A stretch of DNA of 62,718 bases from Bacteroidota bacterium (GCA_027619225.1 JAQCFW010000013.1:1-62718), one strand, 5' to 3'; positions 35,472-44,221 are shown, counted from the first letter of the stretch. Program-made: numbers and translations. The notes: generated by a model from the letters alone, not told the origin.

Positions 35472-37676
35472 TTACAACACAAACGAAAGACGAAAGCTGA
35501 TATTCCTGCCCGGCATAGCAATACCTAACTCCCTAGAAAGTGAGAGATGTGGTATATAATTCGTATTGAAAATATTAGAGCAAGCCACTCCCCAAGTAAG
35601 ACGTTCTGAAATAACAGAACCCGCAGTAAAATCGAAAACTGAATAGCCCGGGCTTGAAAACTCTAGAGTGGATGCTCTATCCACTAAAAGGGAAGATGCT
35701 GAAGCGTGAAAACCAGATTCAGATCTCCAAGAAATTGTGGTCCGCAAGTTTGTGGGAGGGATAAAAGGGAGAGCCTCTTCTTTAAGATTACCAACGATAT
35801 AAGACAATGCTGAATTAAAACGAAGACTAGGAATTGATTTGGGAGAAACACTCACCGACATCTCCGCTCCCGAAAGAACTGCTGTCGAAGCAGCGAATTG
35901 GTAGACTGAAAAACCATCTATTTCTAACTCTGTCGAAGATAAATGAATGAAGTTGTTTATCGTATTTCTAAATATCGCTGCTTCTAAAGAAATAGATGCA
36001 GAACTAAAGCTATAGGCCAAATCTAAGTTCCCACTTGTCTCAGAATCGAGGTTAGAATCACCCATTTCATATCGATAAGCTCCATGATGAATACCATCTG
36101 CAGCTAACTCCGATAAACCAGGAACTCTATTTCCGAGAGAGTAGCTTAGCCGCAAATCTGATTGAGGGTTAAGAGTATAAACAGCGCCTAAGGAATATGA
36201 TGGATTAGAAAACGTTCTTTCAAACTGTCCCGGCACAACCACTGAAACGTAATCTAAGCGAGTGCCCGCCTGAAAGAGTAAATCACCCAATTGATAGCTA
36301 GAAAGAGCAAAAGCGCTTGATTCGTTGATCGAAGCGTCGGGGATGAAAGGTGCGTCCGGTAATTCGTTCTCGTTTGATGTCGAAACACCTGAAATCCCTA
36401 CGGTGATATCGAATAAATCACCATCATTTACTGCTGTTGCACCGTATCTGTAGGATCGAAGAGCGAGGTCGAGTTCAGGCTCTATTATCGGTGGAGGTAA
36501 GCTGAGAGAGTCGGTGGGAACATTGGGTTGGCGAGGAGAATCGAATTCTTTTCTGTGGTTGAGTTGGTAACTAATGGAAGGTTTTACAATCCAGCTATCT
36601 GAATAAAATGTTGCGCTCGAAGTGATGATGTGATCTCCGGATTGCTGATACCCTTCGCTACCGAGTAGGCCCGCAGTATTGTAAGAGGAGGAGTAAGCTC
36701 CGTCTATTTTTCCCCAATCCTTGATATAACCCCAAAATCCTTGACCAAAAAATTGGCGGTAAAAAGAGTTAGAGACAAGGGCGCCGTCTGGGAGGCTGTA
36801 ATCGCCATGGGAATTATATCCACCACTGAACGCGTGATGGGAGTGGCGCGAACGCTTCTTTGTTGCAAGGGAAGTTTGGAGTCCTGAAGAGGCGGAAAAT
36901 CCACGAAGGGAAATTGTAGATTTTCGGCCAATTTCAGTGAGTGGATTTTCGGGAATGAAGTTTAACACCCCTCCCAGTGCACCGGCGCCGAAAGCGAGAG
37001 CGCTCGGACCACGAATTATTTCAACTCGATCTACTCCCTGCTCGGGCATATATATACCGTGTTCTGCTCCCCATGCTTGACTTTCAACAAGAGTACCACG
37101 AAGAAGAGTGGTAACACGAAGTCCTGACAATCCTCGAATAACAGGTTTCAACACCCCACCACCCATTGAAATCATATCCACTCCTGGCTCAGAAGCGAGA
37201 GCCTGAATTCGAGAGGGGGAAGAGGACCGGTCAAGTTGCTCTACAGTCATAGAAGCAATTTTTACAAGACATGTATTTTGAGAATGTGATTTCTCTGCCT
37301 CAATAAGCACCTCATCAAGGTTCATTAAATCATTCTCTAAAGTAACCACTAAGTTTTCGTTACCCGGAGAGGTATTCACCCTCTGAGTCTTGAATCCTAC
37401 AATGCTAATATGAAGAATGATTTTTGAAGAAGGAGTTAAGAGCTTCGGAAAACCTTCTATTATAAAATACCCTAAAGAATCAGATGTGGCACCCAGATCA
37501 TAAGCATGAGAATAGATATTAGCTTCATCTATCGGAGAACGAGTAGAAGAAAATATCTGGCCTGAAACTGATGTTTGGGCTGAAGAAACTATGGGGAACA
37601 GACTTACAAAAAGCAATGAAACTACCACATAAAAAGATGCGGTACATTTTGATTCAAAACTGAATTGATGGTTCAT
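35472..37676 (-). CDS. TonB-dependent outer-membrane receptor with CarboxypepD-like N-domain
   Basis: This 734-residue receptor starts at ATG 37676 (MNHQFSFESK), chosen because a TATTTTTG box ends 4 nt upstream and would lie inside the longer frame. After the signal peptide comes a carboxypeptidase-regulatory-like domain (about 32-115), then a plug (GGGVLKPVIRGLSGLRV near 170, RVEIIRGPSALAFGAGALGG near 220) and a 22-strand barrel ending in ISFRLSFVL. Such receptors import iron chelates, vitamins or oligomers using TonB. No SusD partner is adjacent, so the substrate is open; a metal is more likely than glycans. No Fur box was sought systematically. Confidence 0.93.
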   Translation of the reverse strand: MNHQFSFESKCTASFYVVVSLLFVSLFPIVSSAQTSVSGQIFSSTRSPIDEANIYSHAYDLGATSDSLGYFIIEGFPKLLTPSSKIILHISIVGFKTQRVNTSPGNENLVVTLENDLMNLDEVLIEAEKSHSQNTCLVKIASMTVEQLDRSSSPSRIQALASEPGVDMISMGGGVLKPVIRGLSGLRVTTLLRGTLVESQAWGAEHGIYMPEQGVDRVEIIRGPSALAFGAGALGGVLNFIPENPLTEIGRKSTISLRGFSASSGLQTSLATKKRSRHSHHAFSGGYNSHGDYSLPDGALVSNSFYRQFFGQGFWGYIKDWGKIDGAYSSSYNTAGLLGSEGYQQSGDHIITSSATFYSDSWIVKPSISYQLNHRKEFDSPRQPNVPTDSLSLPPPIIEPELDLALRSYRYGATAVNDGDLFDITVGISGVSTSNENELPDAPFIPDASINESSAFALSSYQLGDLLFQAGTRLDYVSVVVPGQFERTFSNPSYSLGAVYTLNPQSDLRLSYSLGNRVPGLSELAADGIHHGAYRYEMGDSNLDSETSGNLDLAYSFSSASISLEAAIFRNTINNFIHLSSTELEIDGFSVYQFAASTAVLSGAEMSVSVSPKSIPSLRFNSALSYIVGNLKEEALPFIPPTNLRTTISWRSESGFHASASSLLVDRASTLEFSSPGYSVFDFTAGSVISERLTWGVACSNIFNTNYIPHLSLSRELGIAMPGRNISFRLSFVL

Positions 37677-37680
37677 GGTG

Positions 37681-37688
37681 CAAAAATA
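37681..37688 (-). promoter_or_regulatory. -7 box of the TonB receptor gene
   Basis: TATTTTTG on the minus strand is a perfect match and ends 4 nt (CACC) before ATG 37676, which predicts a transcript starting at or next to the start codon. Confidence 0.55.
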
Positions 37689-37764
37689 CCCCACACCATT
37701 GACAATGCCTGTCAGACTAGTGTCATATTTAGCAAACAGAAACCGTAAACTAAATCAGAGTTAA

Positions 37765-38142
37765 TTAATGCTTATTGAGATGCTGACCCCACATGATTGA
37801 AAGGCCTATAATAGCTCCAACTGCAGCGAGTCCGCCAATTACCCAAGCAGGGTTATCGTGGGATTGGGCTTGAAAAGCAAAAACACCTAAAACGCATAAT
37901 AGACTTATCACCGGAATAACCTGAAGCCAAGAACTTTTATTAGCATATCTAGTCATCTTTTCAGTGCGCTCAGTCCAAACAAGTCTGCTCAAAGCATCCT
38001 GCATATCAAGTCCGAAAGCCGGAGTTTTATAAACCTCTCCATCACCCTCTTGAATCGTCACTTCGTAACGAAAGTACCTAGGGTCAATTTCGCTAGGGCC
38101 TACTAGCTTGCAGTCAAGCGCTTTTCTAGATTTTCTTTTCAT
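37765..38142 (-). CDS. Small membrane protein of unknown function
   Basis: This 125-residue protein has a charged, soluble N-terminal half (about 1-70, with DPRYFRYEVTIQEGDGEVYK) followed by two membrane helices (about 72-90 and 98-118: VIPVISLLCVLGVFAF; WVIGGLAAVGAIIGLSIM). The N-terminal half is likely a small cytoplasmic domain. No family was recognised. It stands alone between the TonB receptor and GMC oxidoreductase genes, with about 180 bp of AT-rich sequence upstream. Confidence 0.7.
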   Translation of the reverse strand: MKRKSRKALDCKLVGPSEIDPRYFRYEVTIQEGDGEVYKTPAFGLDMQDALSRLVWTERTEKMTRYANKSSWLQVIPVISLLCVLGVFAFQAQSHDNPAWVIGGLAAVGAIIGLSIMWGQHLNKH

Positions 38143-38320
38143 TTTATAACTTACTCAGCTATTACACTGATATTCTTTAAGTTTACACCCACTTTGTTAC
38201 ACCTTAACTCTTTTAAACGTAACGCAAAACTACGCAATAAACGCGCATTTCTGCCCAACAATATTTTTCCCTGAATTACAAAAAAAAGTTTTAAATCTAG
38301 GCAGGGCAGCAAAGAGGAAT

Positions 38321-39907
38321 TCAGGATTTTTTATCAGCGATCTGCGACATACACCTCTCAGCAATAGCGGTTATGGTAAGCGATGGATTCACTCCGGGAT
38401 TAGAGGAAATCATGGAACCGTCGACAACAAACATGTTTTTATATCCAAACACCTCGTTGTCCTTATTTATCACGCCTTTTTCTGGTATTGAAGCCATGAC
38501 CGCCCCGCCGAGTACGTGGGCCGTTGATGGAATCCCCGATAGTGTTTCCAGGACAAATGAAGTCGATTTTCCTTGGACTATTTCTGCAAATTTATGAGTC
38601 AAAGCGTTCGAAGCTGGGATATTGGGACTTGGCGCTTTTCCTTTTGAAACTGAAGACGAAAGCCCTCCTGCAAGTCCCAATTTAAACTTCAAAGTACTGT
38701 CTAAAGTTTGCATAAACAGGAGTACCACAGTGCTTTTAGACCAAACGTTACTCACGTAAATTTTTGCATAACTCCATGGCGACTTGATTAATGAAACGGT
38801 CATTCTCCATAGCCTTACAACAACATTAGAACCATGTGAAACAGGTAGATGTAGCAGTTTCCAAAAGCCCGACCCAGCTGAATACCTCACCGCTTCCAAA
38901 TGAGAATTTTCATCAGTATGAAGGATCGACCCTATCGCCACTCCCTTTGACATATCCAAGTCGTCTCTGAGCGTACTTACGCTAATGATCGTCTCGTTAT
39001 TCGTACGGATATCGCCTCCCACCATCTCCGAAAGACCCGGTAAAGTTGTAGACTTCAATTTTAAAAGTAGCTTCACTGTTCCCAATACTCCCCCAGAAAA
39101 AACGACTCCTTTCGAGCTAACCTCTTTTCTACTTCCAAATATCTTAGTACTTGATTTCAATGAAATCTTATATCCATCTCCACCTTCACCCCCATTAATC
39201 GGCTCTACTCCTACAGCCTCTTGTTCCGCAAAAATCTCCGCCCCCAACTTCTGAGCAAAATACAGATAGTTCTTGTCCAGTGTATTTTTAGAATTATACC
39301 TACACCCTGTCATGCACCCCCCACAATGTACACATCCAGTTCTAGATGGCCCCTCACCCTCAAAATACGGGTCCGCAACTTCTCTCCCTGCCTCTCCGAA
39401 ATACACTGCGACATCAGGATGACTAAATTCCTTCTCCTTGCCTATCTCCACTGCTAAATCTTTCAACGCTTTATCTGCGTCAAAAAGCCGAGGGTTCTTC
39501 GTAGCTCCTAACATCCTCAGCGCCTCCTTGTAATGCTCGTCTAACTCTCCCTCCCAATCTACAAGCCCAGCCCAACTCCCCGACTCGTAAAACGCACTCG
39601 AAGGTCGAGGCAACGTATTCGCATATACTAAGGAGCCTCCCCCAACGCCTGTTCCAGAAATGATCGTTACATGCCTCAGAATAGTCATCTTCATGATCCC
39701 GAAAAACCTAAGACCAGGAATCCACAGCCACTTCCTCAAATTCCAATTCGTCTTGGGAAAATCTTCTGCATTCTTAAACCACTTCCCCTTTTCTACTACC
39801 AACACCTTATATCCCTTCTGACTTAGCCTTAAAGCTGACACGCTCCCGCCAAACCCACTCCCAATGATCACGTAATCATAATCAAAGTTTTTAGATGGGC
39901 TTTGCAT
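38321..39907 (-). CDS. GMC family FAD oxidoreductase (cholesterol-oxidase-like)
   Basis: This 528-residue protein has an N-terminal FAD dinucleotide fold, YDYVIIGSGFGGSVSALRLS (about 10-29). VGGGSLVYANTLPRP (about 89-103) is typical of the GMC-type cholesterol oxidase subgroup. A ferredoxin-like Cys cluster occurs in CVHCGGCMTGCRYNSKNTLD (about 190-209). C-terminal MFVVDGSMISSNPGVNPSLT (about 492-511) is the GMC signature. It oxidises an alcohol or steroid-like substrate; which one is unknown. A box-like TAAATTGT ends 4 nt before the start codon. It stands alone. Confidence 0.88.
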   Translation of the reverse strand: MQSPSKNFDYDYVIIGSGFGGSVSALRLSQKGYKVLVVEKGKWFKNAEDFPKTNWNLRKWLWIPGLRFFGIMKMTILRHVTIISGTGVGGGSLVYANTLPRPSSAFYESGSWAGLVDWEGELDEHYKEALRMLGATKNPRLFDADKALKDLAVEIGKEKEFSHPDVAVYFGEAGREVADPYFEGEGPSRTGCVHCGGCMTGCRYNSKNTLDKNYLYFAQKLGAEIFAEQEAVGVEPINGGEGGDGYKISLKSSTKIFGSRKEVSSKGVVFSGGVLGTVKLLLKLKSTTLPGLSEMVGGDIRTNNETIISVSTLRDDLDMSKGVAIGSILHTDENSHLEAVRYSAGSGFWKLLHLPVSHGSNVVVRLWRMTVSLIKSPWSYAKIYVSNVWSKSTVVLLFMQTLDSTLKFKLGLAGGLSSSVSKGKAPSPNIPASNALTHKFAEIVQGKSTSFVLETLSGIPSTAHVLGGAVMASIPEKGVINKDNEVFGYKNMFVVDGSMISSNPGVNPSLTITAIAERCMSQIADKKS

Positions 39908-40002
39908 TCCGACAATTTAGCTTAATATTGTCCAATGAGCACACTGTTGTATCTCTCAGTCTAAATAAGTTTTGACTTTGTAAAGACAAAAACACACCTA
40001 CC

Positions 40003-40344
40003 ATGTCAGATGAAATGAAACCATGTCCTAAATGCGATTGCGCTTACGGCTATGAATTAAAAAAAAATATCTTTGCTTGTCCAGAGTGTAGCAACGAATG
40101 GGATACTCAAGAGGCTCAACAAGAATCAGGTATTGTCGTGAAAGACGTTAACGGCAACCTTCTTCAAAACGGCGACTCTGTGATTGTGATTAAGAACCTT
40201 CCTGTCAAAGGTGCTCCACAGCCAGTCAAGTCTGGCACGAAAGTGAAGAACATTAGAATACGCGACGCTGAACACAACATCGACTGCAAAATCAAAGGGT
40301 TTGGCCAAATGGGGCTTAAGTCTGAGTACGTTAAGAAGGCGTAA
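40003..40344 (+). CDS. yjdM: YjdM/PhnA family zinc-ribbon protein
   Basis: This 113-residue protein has an N-terminal zinc ribbon (MKPCPKCDCAYGYE with CPECSNEW, about residues 5-35) and the conserved C-terminal SH3-like part (VVKDVNGNLLQNGDSV, IKGFGQMGLKSEYVKK). The family was first called PhnA because of an old link to phosphonates, but its actual function is unclear. It is monocistronic between genes on the other strand. The length of about 110 residues and the order are typical. Confidence 0.92.
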   Translation: MSDEMKPCPKCDCAYGYELKKNIFACPECSNEWDTQEAQQESGIVVKDVNGNLLQNGDSVIVIKNLPVKGAPQPVKSGTKVKNIRIRDAEHNIDCKIKGFGQMGLKSEYVKKA

Positions 40345-40365
40345 GCTGAATTTAAATATCTACAA

Positions 40366-40749
40366 TTAAGGCAATATTCTACTCGAGTAATCCTTAGAAA
40401 AAGGGCAACTATCCCTATCTACCTCACCTGATAGATGACGGTACTTCGCAATAAACATATACATTTTTGCACTAAACATAAACGTTAAAAAAGTCCATCG
40501 CTTTCTTATATAAGGCTTCATAGCTTTTACGGCATCAACTCCCACCTTGGGCGTTCCGCCATTTTCAATGATGATCACCCCCATTAATGGCGGAGTTCTG
40601 AGCTTTAAGTCTAAAACATTTATCGCTGTTTCACTTTGGATAGAGGCAAAATAAAGCTTATCAACTTTATTAGCATCCTCTAATTTCACAATCATCTTCA
40701 CTGTAAAATTACAGAGTGCGCAGGGTCCATCATAGAAAAGAATATTCAT
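40366..40749 (-). CDS. DCC family thiol-disulfide oxidoreductase-like protein
   Basis: This 127-residue protein of the DUF393/DCC family starts MNILFYDGPCALCNFTVKM with the redox motif C-x2-C at residues 10-13, as in the thioredoxin-like DxxCxxC family. RKRWTFLTFMFSAKMYM and CPFSKDYSSR near the C-terminus are family features. It is presumed cytoplasmic and redox-active; substrate unknown. The plus-strand yjdM gene ends 22 nt away. Confidence 0.85.
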   Translation of the reverse strand: MNILFYDGPCALCNFTVKMIVKLEDANKVDKLYFASIQSETAINVLDLKLRTPPLMGVIIIENGGTPKVGVDAVKAMKPYIRKRWTFLTFMFSAKMYMFIAKYRHLSGEVDRDSCPFSKDYSSRILP

Positions 40750-40896
40750 TTATTCTTAGGTACTGTAATCATGTTAGGATTTACAAGATACAGCGATTCA
40801 GATTTATAACCTCAGCACATCCCTGTCTAAGTAGTGTGTACGATTTTACAATTAAAAAGCTCTAAAACGTCAGTAAATAAGGGTCTTTAACACAAT

Positions 40897-40924
40897 AAAG
40901 CCCTGGATTTCTCCAAGGCTTTTA
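40897..40924 (-). terminator. Terminator of tRNA-Arg(TCT)
   Basis: The stem AAAGCC-TGGA/TCCA-GGCTTT with single bulges ends a few nt past the tRNA 3' end on the minus strand, with a T-rich tail. Confidence 0.65.
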
Positions 40925-40925
40925 G

Positions 40926-40999
40926 TGATCCCACAGGGACTCGAACCCCGAACCGCCTCCTTAGAAGGGAGGTGCTCTATCCAGTTGAGCTATGAGACC
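40926..40999 (-). tRNA. tRNA-Arg (anticodon TCT)
   Basis: Cloverleaf on the minus strand: acceptor GGTCTCA with TGGGATC, D-arm loop AACTGGATAG, anticodon arm CCTCC-CTTCTAA-GGAGG giving TCT, T-arm CGGGG-TTCGAGT-CCCTG (one mismatch), discriminator A, no CCA. It reads AGA and AGG codons. It is the second Arg tRNA in the window. Confidence 0.92.
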
Positions 41000-41101
41000 A
41001 GCTCGTTCTCACAAACAATCTCGTTTAAGAGGGTGCAAAGATGCACCATCTTTTACGAAATCCAACTCCAACTATTAAAAACTATACTTACAAATAGGCA
41101 C

Positions 41102-41130
41102 AAAAAAGAGCCCCCAATTATGGAGGCTCT
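41102..41130 (-). terminator. Terminator of the Cys-rich repeat gene
   Basis: Arms AGAGCCCCCA and TGGAGGCTCT pair with one mismatch around loop ATTA and are followed on the minus strand by TTTTTT. It lies 27 nt after the stop codon. Confidence 0.75.
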
Positions 41131-41156
41131 CATTAAATATGTTGACTCTAAATGAT

Positions 41157-41636
41157 TTATTCAGAGATACCTACATTAGTAGATGTAGCTTTCTTTCCTT
41201 TCTCTTTACTCTTAGAATTAGAAGACTTGTCATCTGTAGACTTTGAGCAGCAAGCTGCCTTATCTCCGTCTTTTTTACCAGAACAAGCTGCTTTCTCTTC
41301 AGCAGTACATGTCTTCTTTGAACCGTCATCAGTCTTAGCGCAACAAGCCTTATCACCGTCCTTTTTACCAGAACAAGCTGCTTTCTCTTCAGCAGTACAT
41401 GTCTTCTTTGAACCGTCAGCAGTCTTAGCGCAACATGCCTTATCACCGTCCTTTTTACCAGAACAAGCTGCTTTCTCTTCAGCAGTACATGTCTTCTTCT
41501 CACCATCCGCTTTCTCAGCAGAACAAGGTTTTTCAGTTTTTGTCTTATCGGCTGTTGGAGGTGCTGGCACATCGGACTGAGCTGAGACTGTGAAGGCAAA
41601 CATTACGAGCGCTCCGAGTAATAAAATATTTTTCAT
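41157..41636 (-). CDS. Secreted Cys/Lys/Asp-rich tandem-repeat protein
   Basis: This 159-residue protein has a signal peptide (MKNILLLGALVMFAFTVSAQ, cleaved near 20). The mature part contains three or more copies of a 30-residue unit with CTAEEKAACSGKKDGDKACC as the core, so about 5 Cys per unit in C/CC patterns. A Ser/Lys-rich tail follows. At DNA level two 90-bp units are almost identical. The composition (Cys pairs, Lys, Asp, no hydrophobic core) suggests a metal-binding or disulfide-linked envelope peptide. No family was recognised and the metal idea is untested. It is monocistronic, with its own terminator. Confidence 0.75.
   Translation of the reverse strand: MKNILLLGALVMFAFTVSAQSDVPAPPTADKTKTEKPCSAEKADGEKKTCTAEEKAACSGKKDGDKACCAKTADGSKKTCTAEEKAACSGKKDGDKACCAKTDDGSKKTCTAEEKAACSGKKDGDKAACCSKSTDDKSSNSKSKEKGKKATSTNVGISE
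41311..41490. repeat. Two 90-bp tandem repeats in the Cys-rich gene
   Basis: Units 41311-41400 and 41401-41490 are nearly identical (about 2-3 differences in 90 nt). A partial third copy lies at 41266-41310. All are in frame, 30 codons each. The near-identity indicates recent or homogenised duplication. Confidence 0.9.
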
Positions 41637-41820
41637 GATTCAATAATTGTTTCGTTTTACATCGATAAAGATACTACTTTGATACTTAATCGACACTAAC
41701 CTTTGATTAATCGGATGATATTTTACATTCATTTAGCAATTATAGCACTCCCGATTATAGATATCGAAAAGAATTGTGTAATTTCGCAGTCCGAATTCGT
41801 GAAAGCGATTTTCGTTTTTT

Positions 41821-41902
41821 GGAGAGGTGGCAGAGTGGTAATGCAGCAGATTGCTAATTTGTAGCCGGTTTCGGCTCCTGAGTTCGAGTCTCAGTCTCTC
41901 CG
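41821..41902 (+). tRNA. tRNA-Ser (anticodon GCT)
   Basis: This class II tRNA has acceptor GGAGAGG/TCTCTCC, D-arm GCA/TGC, anticodon arm GCAGA-TTGCTAA-TTTGT (wobble pairs), a long variable arm (GCCGGTTTCGGC) and T-arm TGAG-TTCGAGT-CTCA. Discriminator is G. It reads AGC and AGT codons. A terminator follows at once. Confidence 0.92.
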
Positions 41903-41914
41903 CACAGATGCACG

Positions 41915-41939
41915 AACGCCCGCAGAAGCGGGCGTTTTT
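41915..41939 (+). terminator. Terminator of tRNA-Ser
   Basis: The 9-bp stem AACGCCCGC/GCGGGCGTT around loop AGAA is followed by TTT. It is 12 nt after the tRNA end. Confidence 0.85.
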
Positions 41940-42022
41940 GTATCTAGAAAGTTTCGTCACACAGAGAATTTATGATTTTATTTGTCATAGTGAATCAAAA
42001 AATAATTTTATAACTATTGTGT

Positions 42023-42051
42023 TTGATACCTAAAAAACAAACGTATATTTG
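42023..42051 (+). promoter_or_regulatory. Promoter of tRNA-Pro
   Basis: TTG (42023-42025), an 18-nt spacer and TATATTTG (42044-42051) are a textbook Bacteroidota promoter, 17 nt upstream of the tRNA start. Confidence 0.85.
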
Positions 42052-42068
42052 CGACCGCTTTTAACGCT

Positions 42069-42143
42069 CGGGGCGTGGCCCAGCCCGGTTAAGGCGCCTG
42101 GTTTGGGACCAGGAGATCGCAGGTTCGAATCCTGCCGCCCCGA
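42069..42143 (+). tRNA. tRNA-Pro (anticodon TGG)
   Basis: Acceptor CGGGGCG with CGCCCCG, anticodon arm CCTGG-TTTGGGA-CCAGG giving TGG, T-arm GCAGG-TTCGAAT-CCTGC, discriminator A. It reads CCA (and by wobble other CCN) codons. Promoter and terminator are both clear. Confidence 0.94.
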
Positions 42144-42153
42144 CGAAAGAACT

Positions 42154-42186
42154 ACCGCCCTGACGCAAGTCAGAGGCGGTTTTTTC
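42154..42186 (+). terminator. Terminator of tRNA-Pro
   Basis: Stem ACCGCCCTGAC/GTCAGAGGCGGT with loop GCAA and one bulge, followed by TTTTTTC. It may also serve the convergent cupredoxin gene. Confidence 0.8.
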
Positions 42187-42203
42187 TTTATTACAAGTAG
42201 GTA

Positions 42204-42842
42204 TTACTCTACGATCAATTTCTGCATTTTCCCATCTACTGCAACGGTATACACTCCATTGGGGAATCCCGAAACATCCACACTCATTGTTTCTTCTCCT
42301 TCAAACTCAACAACTACTCTACCTTGTAAGTCGTAAATGGTGATTCGAGATTGGTTGAGGTTTTCAATAGTTAGAAGTGAAGAAACAGGGTTGGGATAAA
42401 ACTTAACAAGATTTTCAGAAGTCTGTAGATCATTAACTTCATCAAGTATTACTACAGTAAGCGTAGCAACCATTCCAGCTGATGCGTGACCATATCCTGA
42501 GCAATCATAGTTATATAATCCAGGAACGGTAAATAGAAATGTTCCGATACAAGCTGCTTCATCAGTCACAGAAATTAGCTCGAAATCGAAAGCTTCTGGA
42601 TTGTTGAAAGATAAGCCATCAATGCTACTTATATCCCCATTTGCATCGTGCAGTCCTCCAGTATTAACCCATCCCACTGTTGTGCCAGTGACAATCTCAA
42701 TCGCATCAGGAGTAAATGTAATTCCTTCTGTGTGGATCAGTATATCCGCTCCAGGACAAATTTCTTGGGCTTGAGATTTAGAAATTGAAAAAGCTGCTAA
42801 AACAAAAAAGCAGAATGTTGGGGATATGATTGATAGCTACAT
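42204..42842 (-). pseudogene. Cupredoxin-like T9SS protein with a stop at codon 2
   Basis: The clear reading frame runs back from the stop at 42204 through a T9SS type A domain (FYPNPVSSLLTIENL) and a plastocyanin-like domain (NYDCSGYGHASAGM supplying Cys/His/Met copper ligands, an upstream His in GGLHDANG), to a good signal peptide (LSIISPTFCFFVLAAFSISK, then SQAQ). The only ATG (42842-42840) is followed by TAG (42839-42837); a single change from AAG would give MKLSIISPT. A -7 box ends 2 nt before the ATG. The first in-frame alternative start is GTG 42677, which loses the signal. Either a null allele, an assembly error or non-AUG initiation. Confidence 0.7.
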
Positions 42843-42844
42843 TT

Positions 42845-42852
42845 GAAAGGTA
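42845..42852 (-). promoter_or_regulatory. -7 box of the cupredoxin-T9SS gene
   Basis: TACCTTTC (one mismatch) with a TTG 17 nt upstream on the minus strand. It ends 2 nt before the ATG that precedes the premature TAG. Confidence 0.45.
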
Positions 42853-42926
42853 TTTTATATTAATTCAACCAATTTAGTGGAAAATACATCACCTACCAAA
42901 TCGTATTTATACAGCTAATGATTCAT

Positions 42927-44138
42927 TTATTTCGCGAACCTTTCTGCATACCTATCCGCCACGTAATCGCCTATGGCGAGGGAGGCGGTAGCTGCTGGAG
43001 AAGGAGCGTTTAGAACGTGGATACTTCTATCGGTAGCCTCGATGCGGAAATCATCACGGGTGTCGCCATCGGTATTGAGAAGCATAGCTCTAACACCAGA
43101 TCGGCCTGGGCGAATATCATCCATCGTGAGGGACGGAACAAGGTGTTGGAGCGATTTTAAGAAGAGTCTCTTAGAGAATGCGCGTCGGTATTCATTAATC
43201 CCGAATGAGATGTTATTGAAGAAGAGCTTCCAGGTGCCGGCATAGCTTAGGGCGTCGAAGGTATCTCGCAGATCGAAATCAGTTTTTCCATATCCCTCGC
43301 GCTTGAAGGTGAAAACGGCATTGGGACCGCACTCGATTTCTCCATTCGTCATACGGGTGAAATGTACTCCAAGGAAAGGGAAATCGGGGTTAGGCACTGG
43401 ATAGATTAGATTCCTAATCTTGTGCTTAGCGTGGTCGTTAAGCTCGTAGTAATCGCCTCGGAAGCCTACTACGCGTTCTCGGAGCTTGACGCCGTCCTTG
43501 CGGGCGAGGCGGTCGGCTTGGAGTCCGCCACATACGATAAGGTGCTGAGCGAAATAAGTGGCTTTCGAGGTTTTTACGAGCGTACCGTCACCTTCGTTGG
43601 CGAAATCTAGGACTTCCTCAGAAAGATGAACGGCAGATTTTTCTTGTATGGAAAGAGCGACATCGACCATCTTCTTCGTGGCGTCCCTGAAATCGATTAT
43701 TCCAGTACATGGAACCCAAAGGGCAGCCTCTCCCCTACACTCTGGTTCGATCTCTCGAAGCTGAGAGCCGTTGATGAGTTCGATGCCTTCGATCTTGTTC
43801 TCAAGACCTAACTTGAATATTTTATTTAAAGAAGGCTGTTCAGCTTCTGTGGCTGCCACGACTACTTTACCACAAACATCATGGGGAACGTTGTTTTCTT
43901 TCGCAAATTTCACAAGCTCATGGCGACCCTTTACGCAGTTCTCAGCCTTTAGGGAGCCTGGCTTGTAATAGAGTCCAGAGTGAATTACGCCAGAGTTGTT
44001 GCCTGTTTGGTGATCAGCTAAAACATCCATTTTATCAATGAGAAGCATCGTCTTTTCAGGATAACGCTTCTGCATTTTATAAAATGTCGCAGCACCAACG
44101 ATACCTCCACCCACTAAAATAACGTCGTAATTTTTCAT
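42927..44138 (-). CDS. lhgO: L-2-hydroxyglutarate oxidase
   Basis: This 403-residue FAD enzyme oxidises L-2-hydroxyglutarate to 2-oxoglutarate and passes electrons to the membrane quinone pool. N-terminal FAD motif DVILVGGGIVGAATFYKM (residues 5-22), then NSGVIHSGLYYKPGSLKA (about 48-65), the DAO fold throughout, and RPGRSGVRAMLL near 342. Length and sequence fit LhgO (YgaF) rather than generic DAO proteins. It is divergent from the MFS gene. It may recycle a by-product of central metabolism. Confidence 0.93.
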   Translation of the reverse strand: MKNYDVILVGGGIVGAATFYKMQKRYPEKTMLLIDKMDVLADHQTGNNSGVIHSGLYYKPGSLKAENCVKGRHELVKFAKENNVPHDVCGKVVVAATEAEQPSLNKIFKLGLENKIEGIELINGSQLREIEPECRGEAALWVPCTGIIDFRDATKKMVDVALSIQEKSAVHLSEEVLDFANEGDGTLVKTSKATYFAQHLIVCGGLQADRLARKDGVKLRERVVGFRGDYYELNDHAKHKIRNLIYPVPNPDFPFLGVHFTRMTNGEIECGPNAVFTFKREGYGKTDFDLRDTFDALSYAGTWKLFFNNISFGINEYRRAFSKRLFLKSLQHLVPSLTMDDIRPGRSGVRAMLLNTDGDTRDDFRIEATDRSIHVLNAPSPAATASLAIGDYVADRYAERFAK

Positions 44139-44209
44139 CGTCTTTAGAATCGCCTGTAAAGGTAATCTGCAGACGAGAGAATGACGTTTTCAATTTCATT
44201 AAAACGTAC

Positions 44210-44217
44210 TATCTTAC
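44210..44217 (+). promoter_or_regulatory. -7-like box of the MFS gene
   Basis: TATCTTAC resembles TAnnTTTG (2 mismatches) and ends 4 nt (GCAA) before ATG 44222, the same spacing and spacer as at the Kv channel start. Confidence 0.4.
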
Positions 44218-44221
44218 GCAA

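Noticed and set aside
41152-41580. Plus-strand ORF opposite the Cys-rich repeat gene
   Set aside because: It is the reverse strand of in-frame repeats, with no start signal. Its repeated sequence follows from the 90-bp units. The minus-strand frame has the signal peptide and the terminator.
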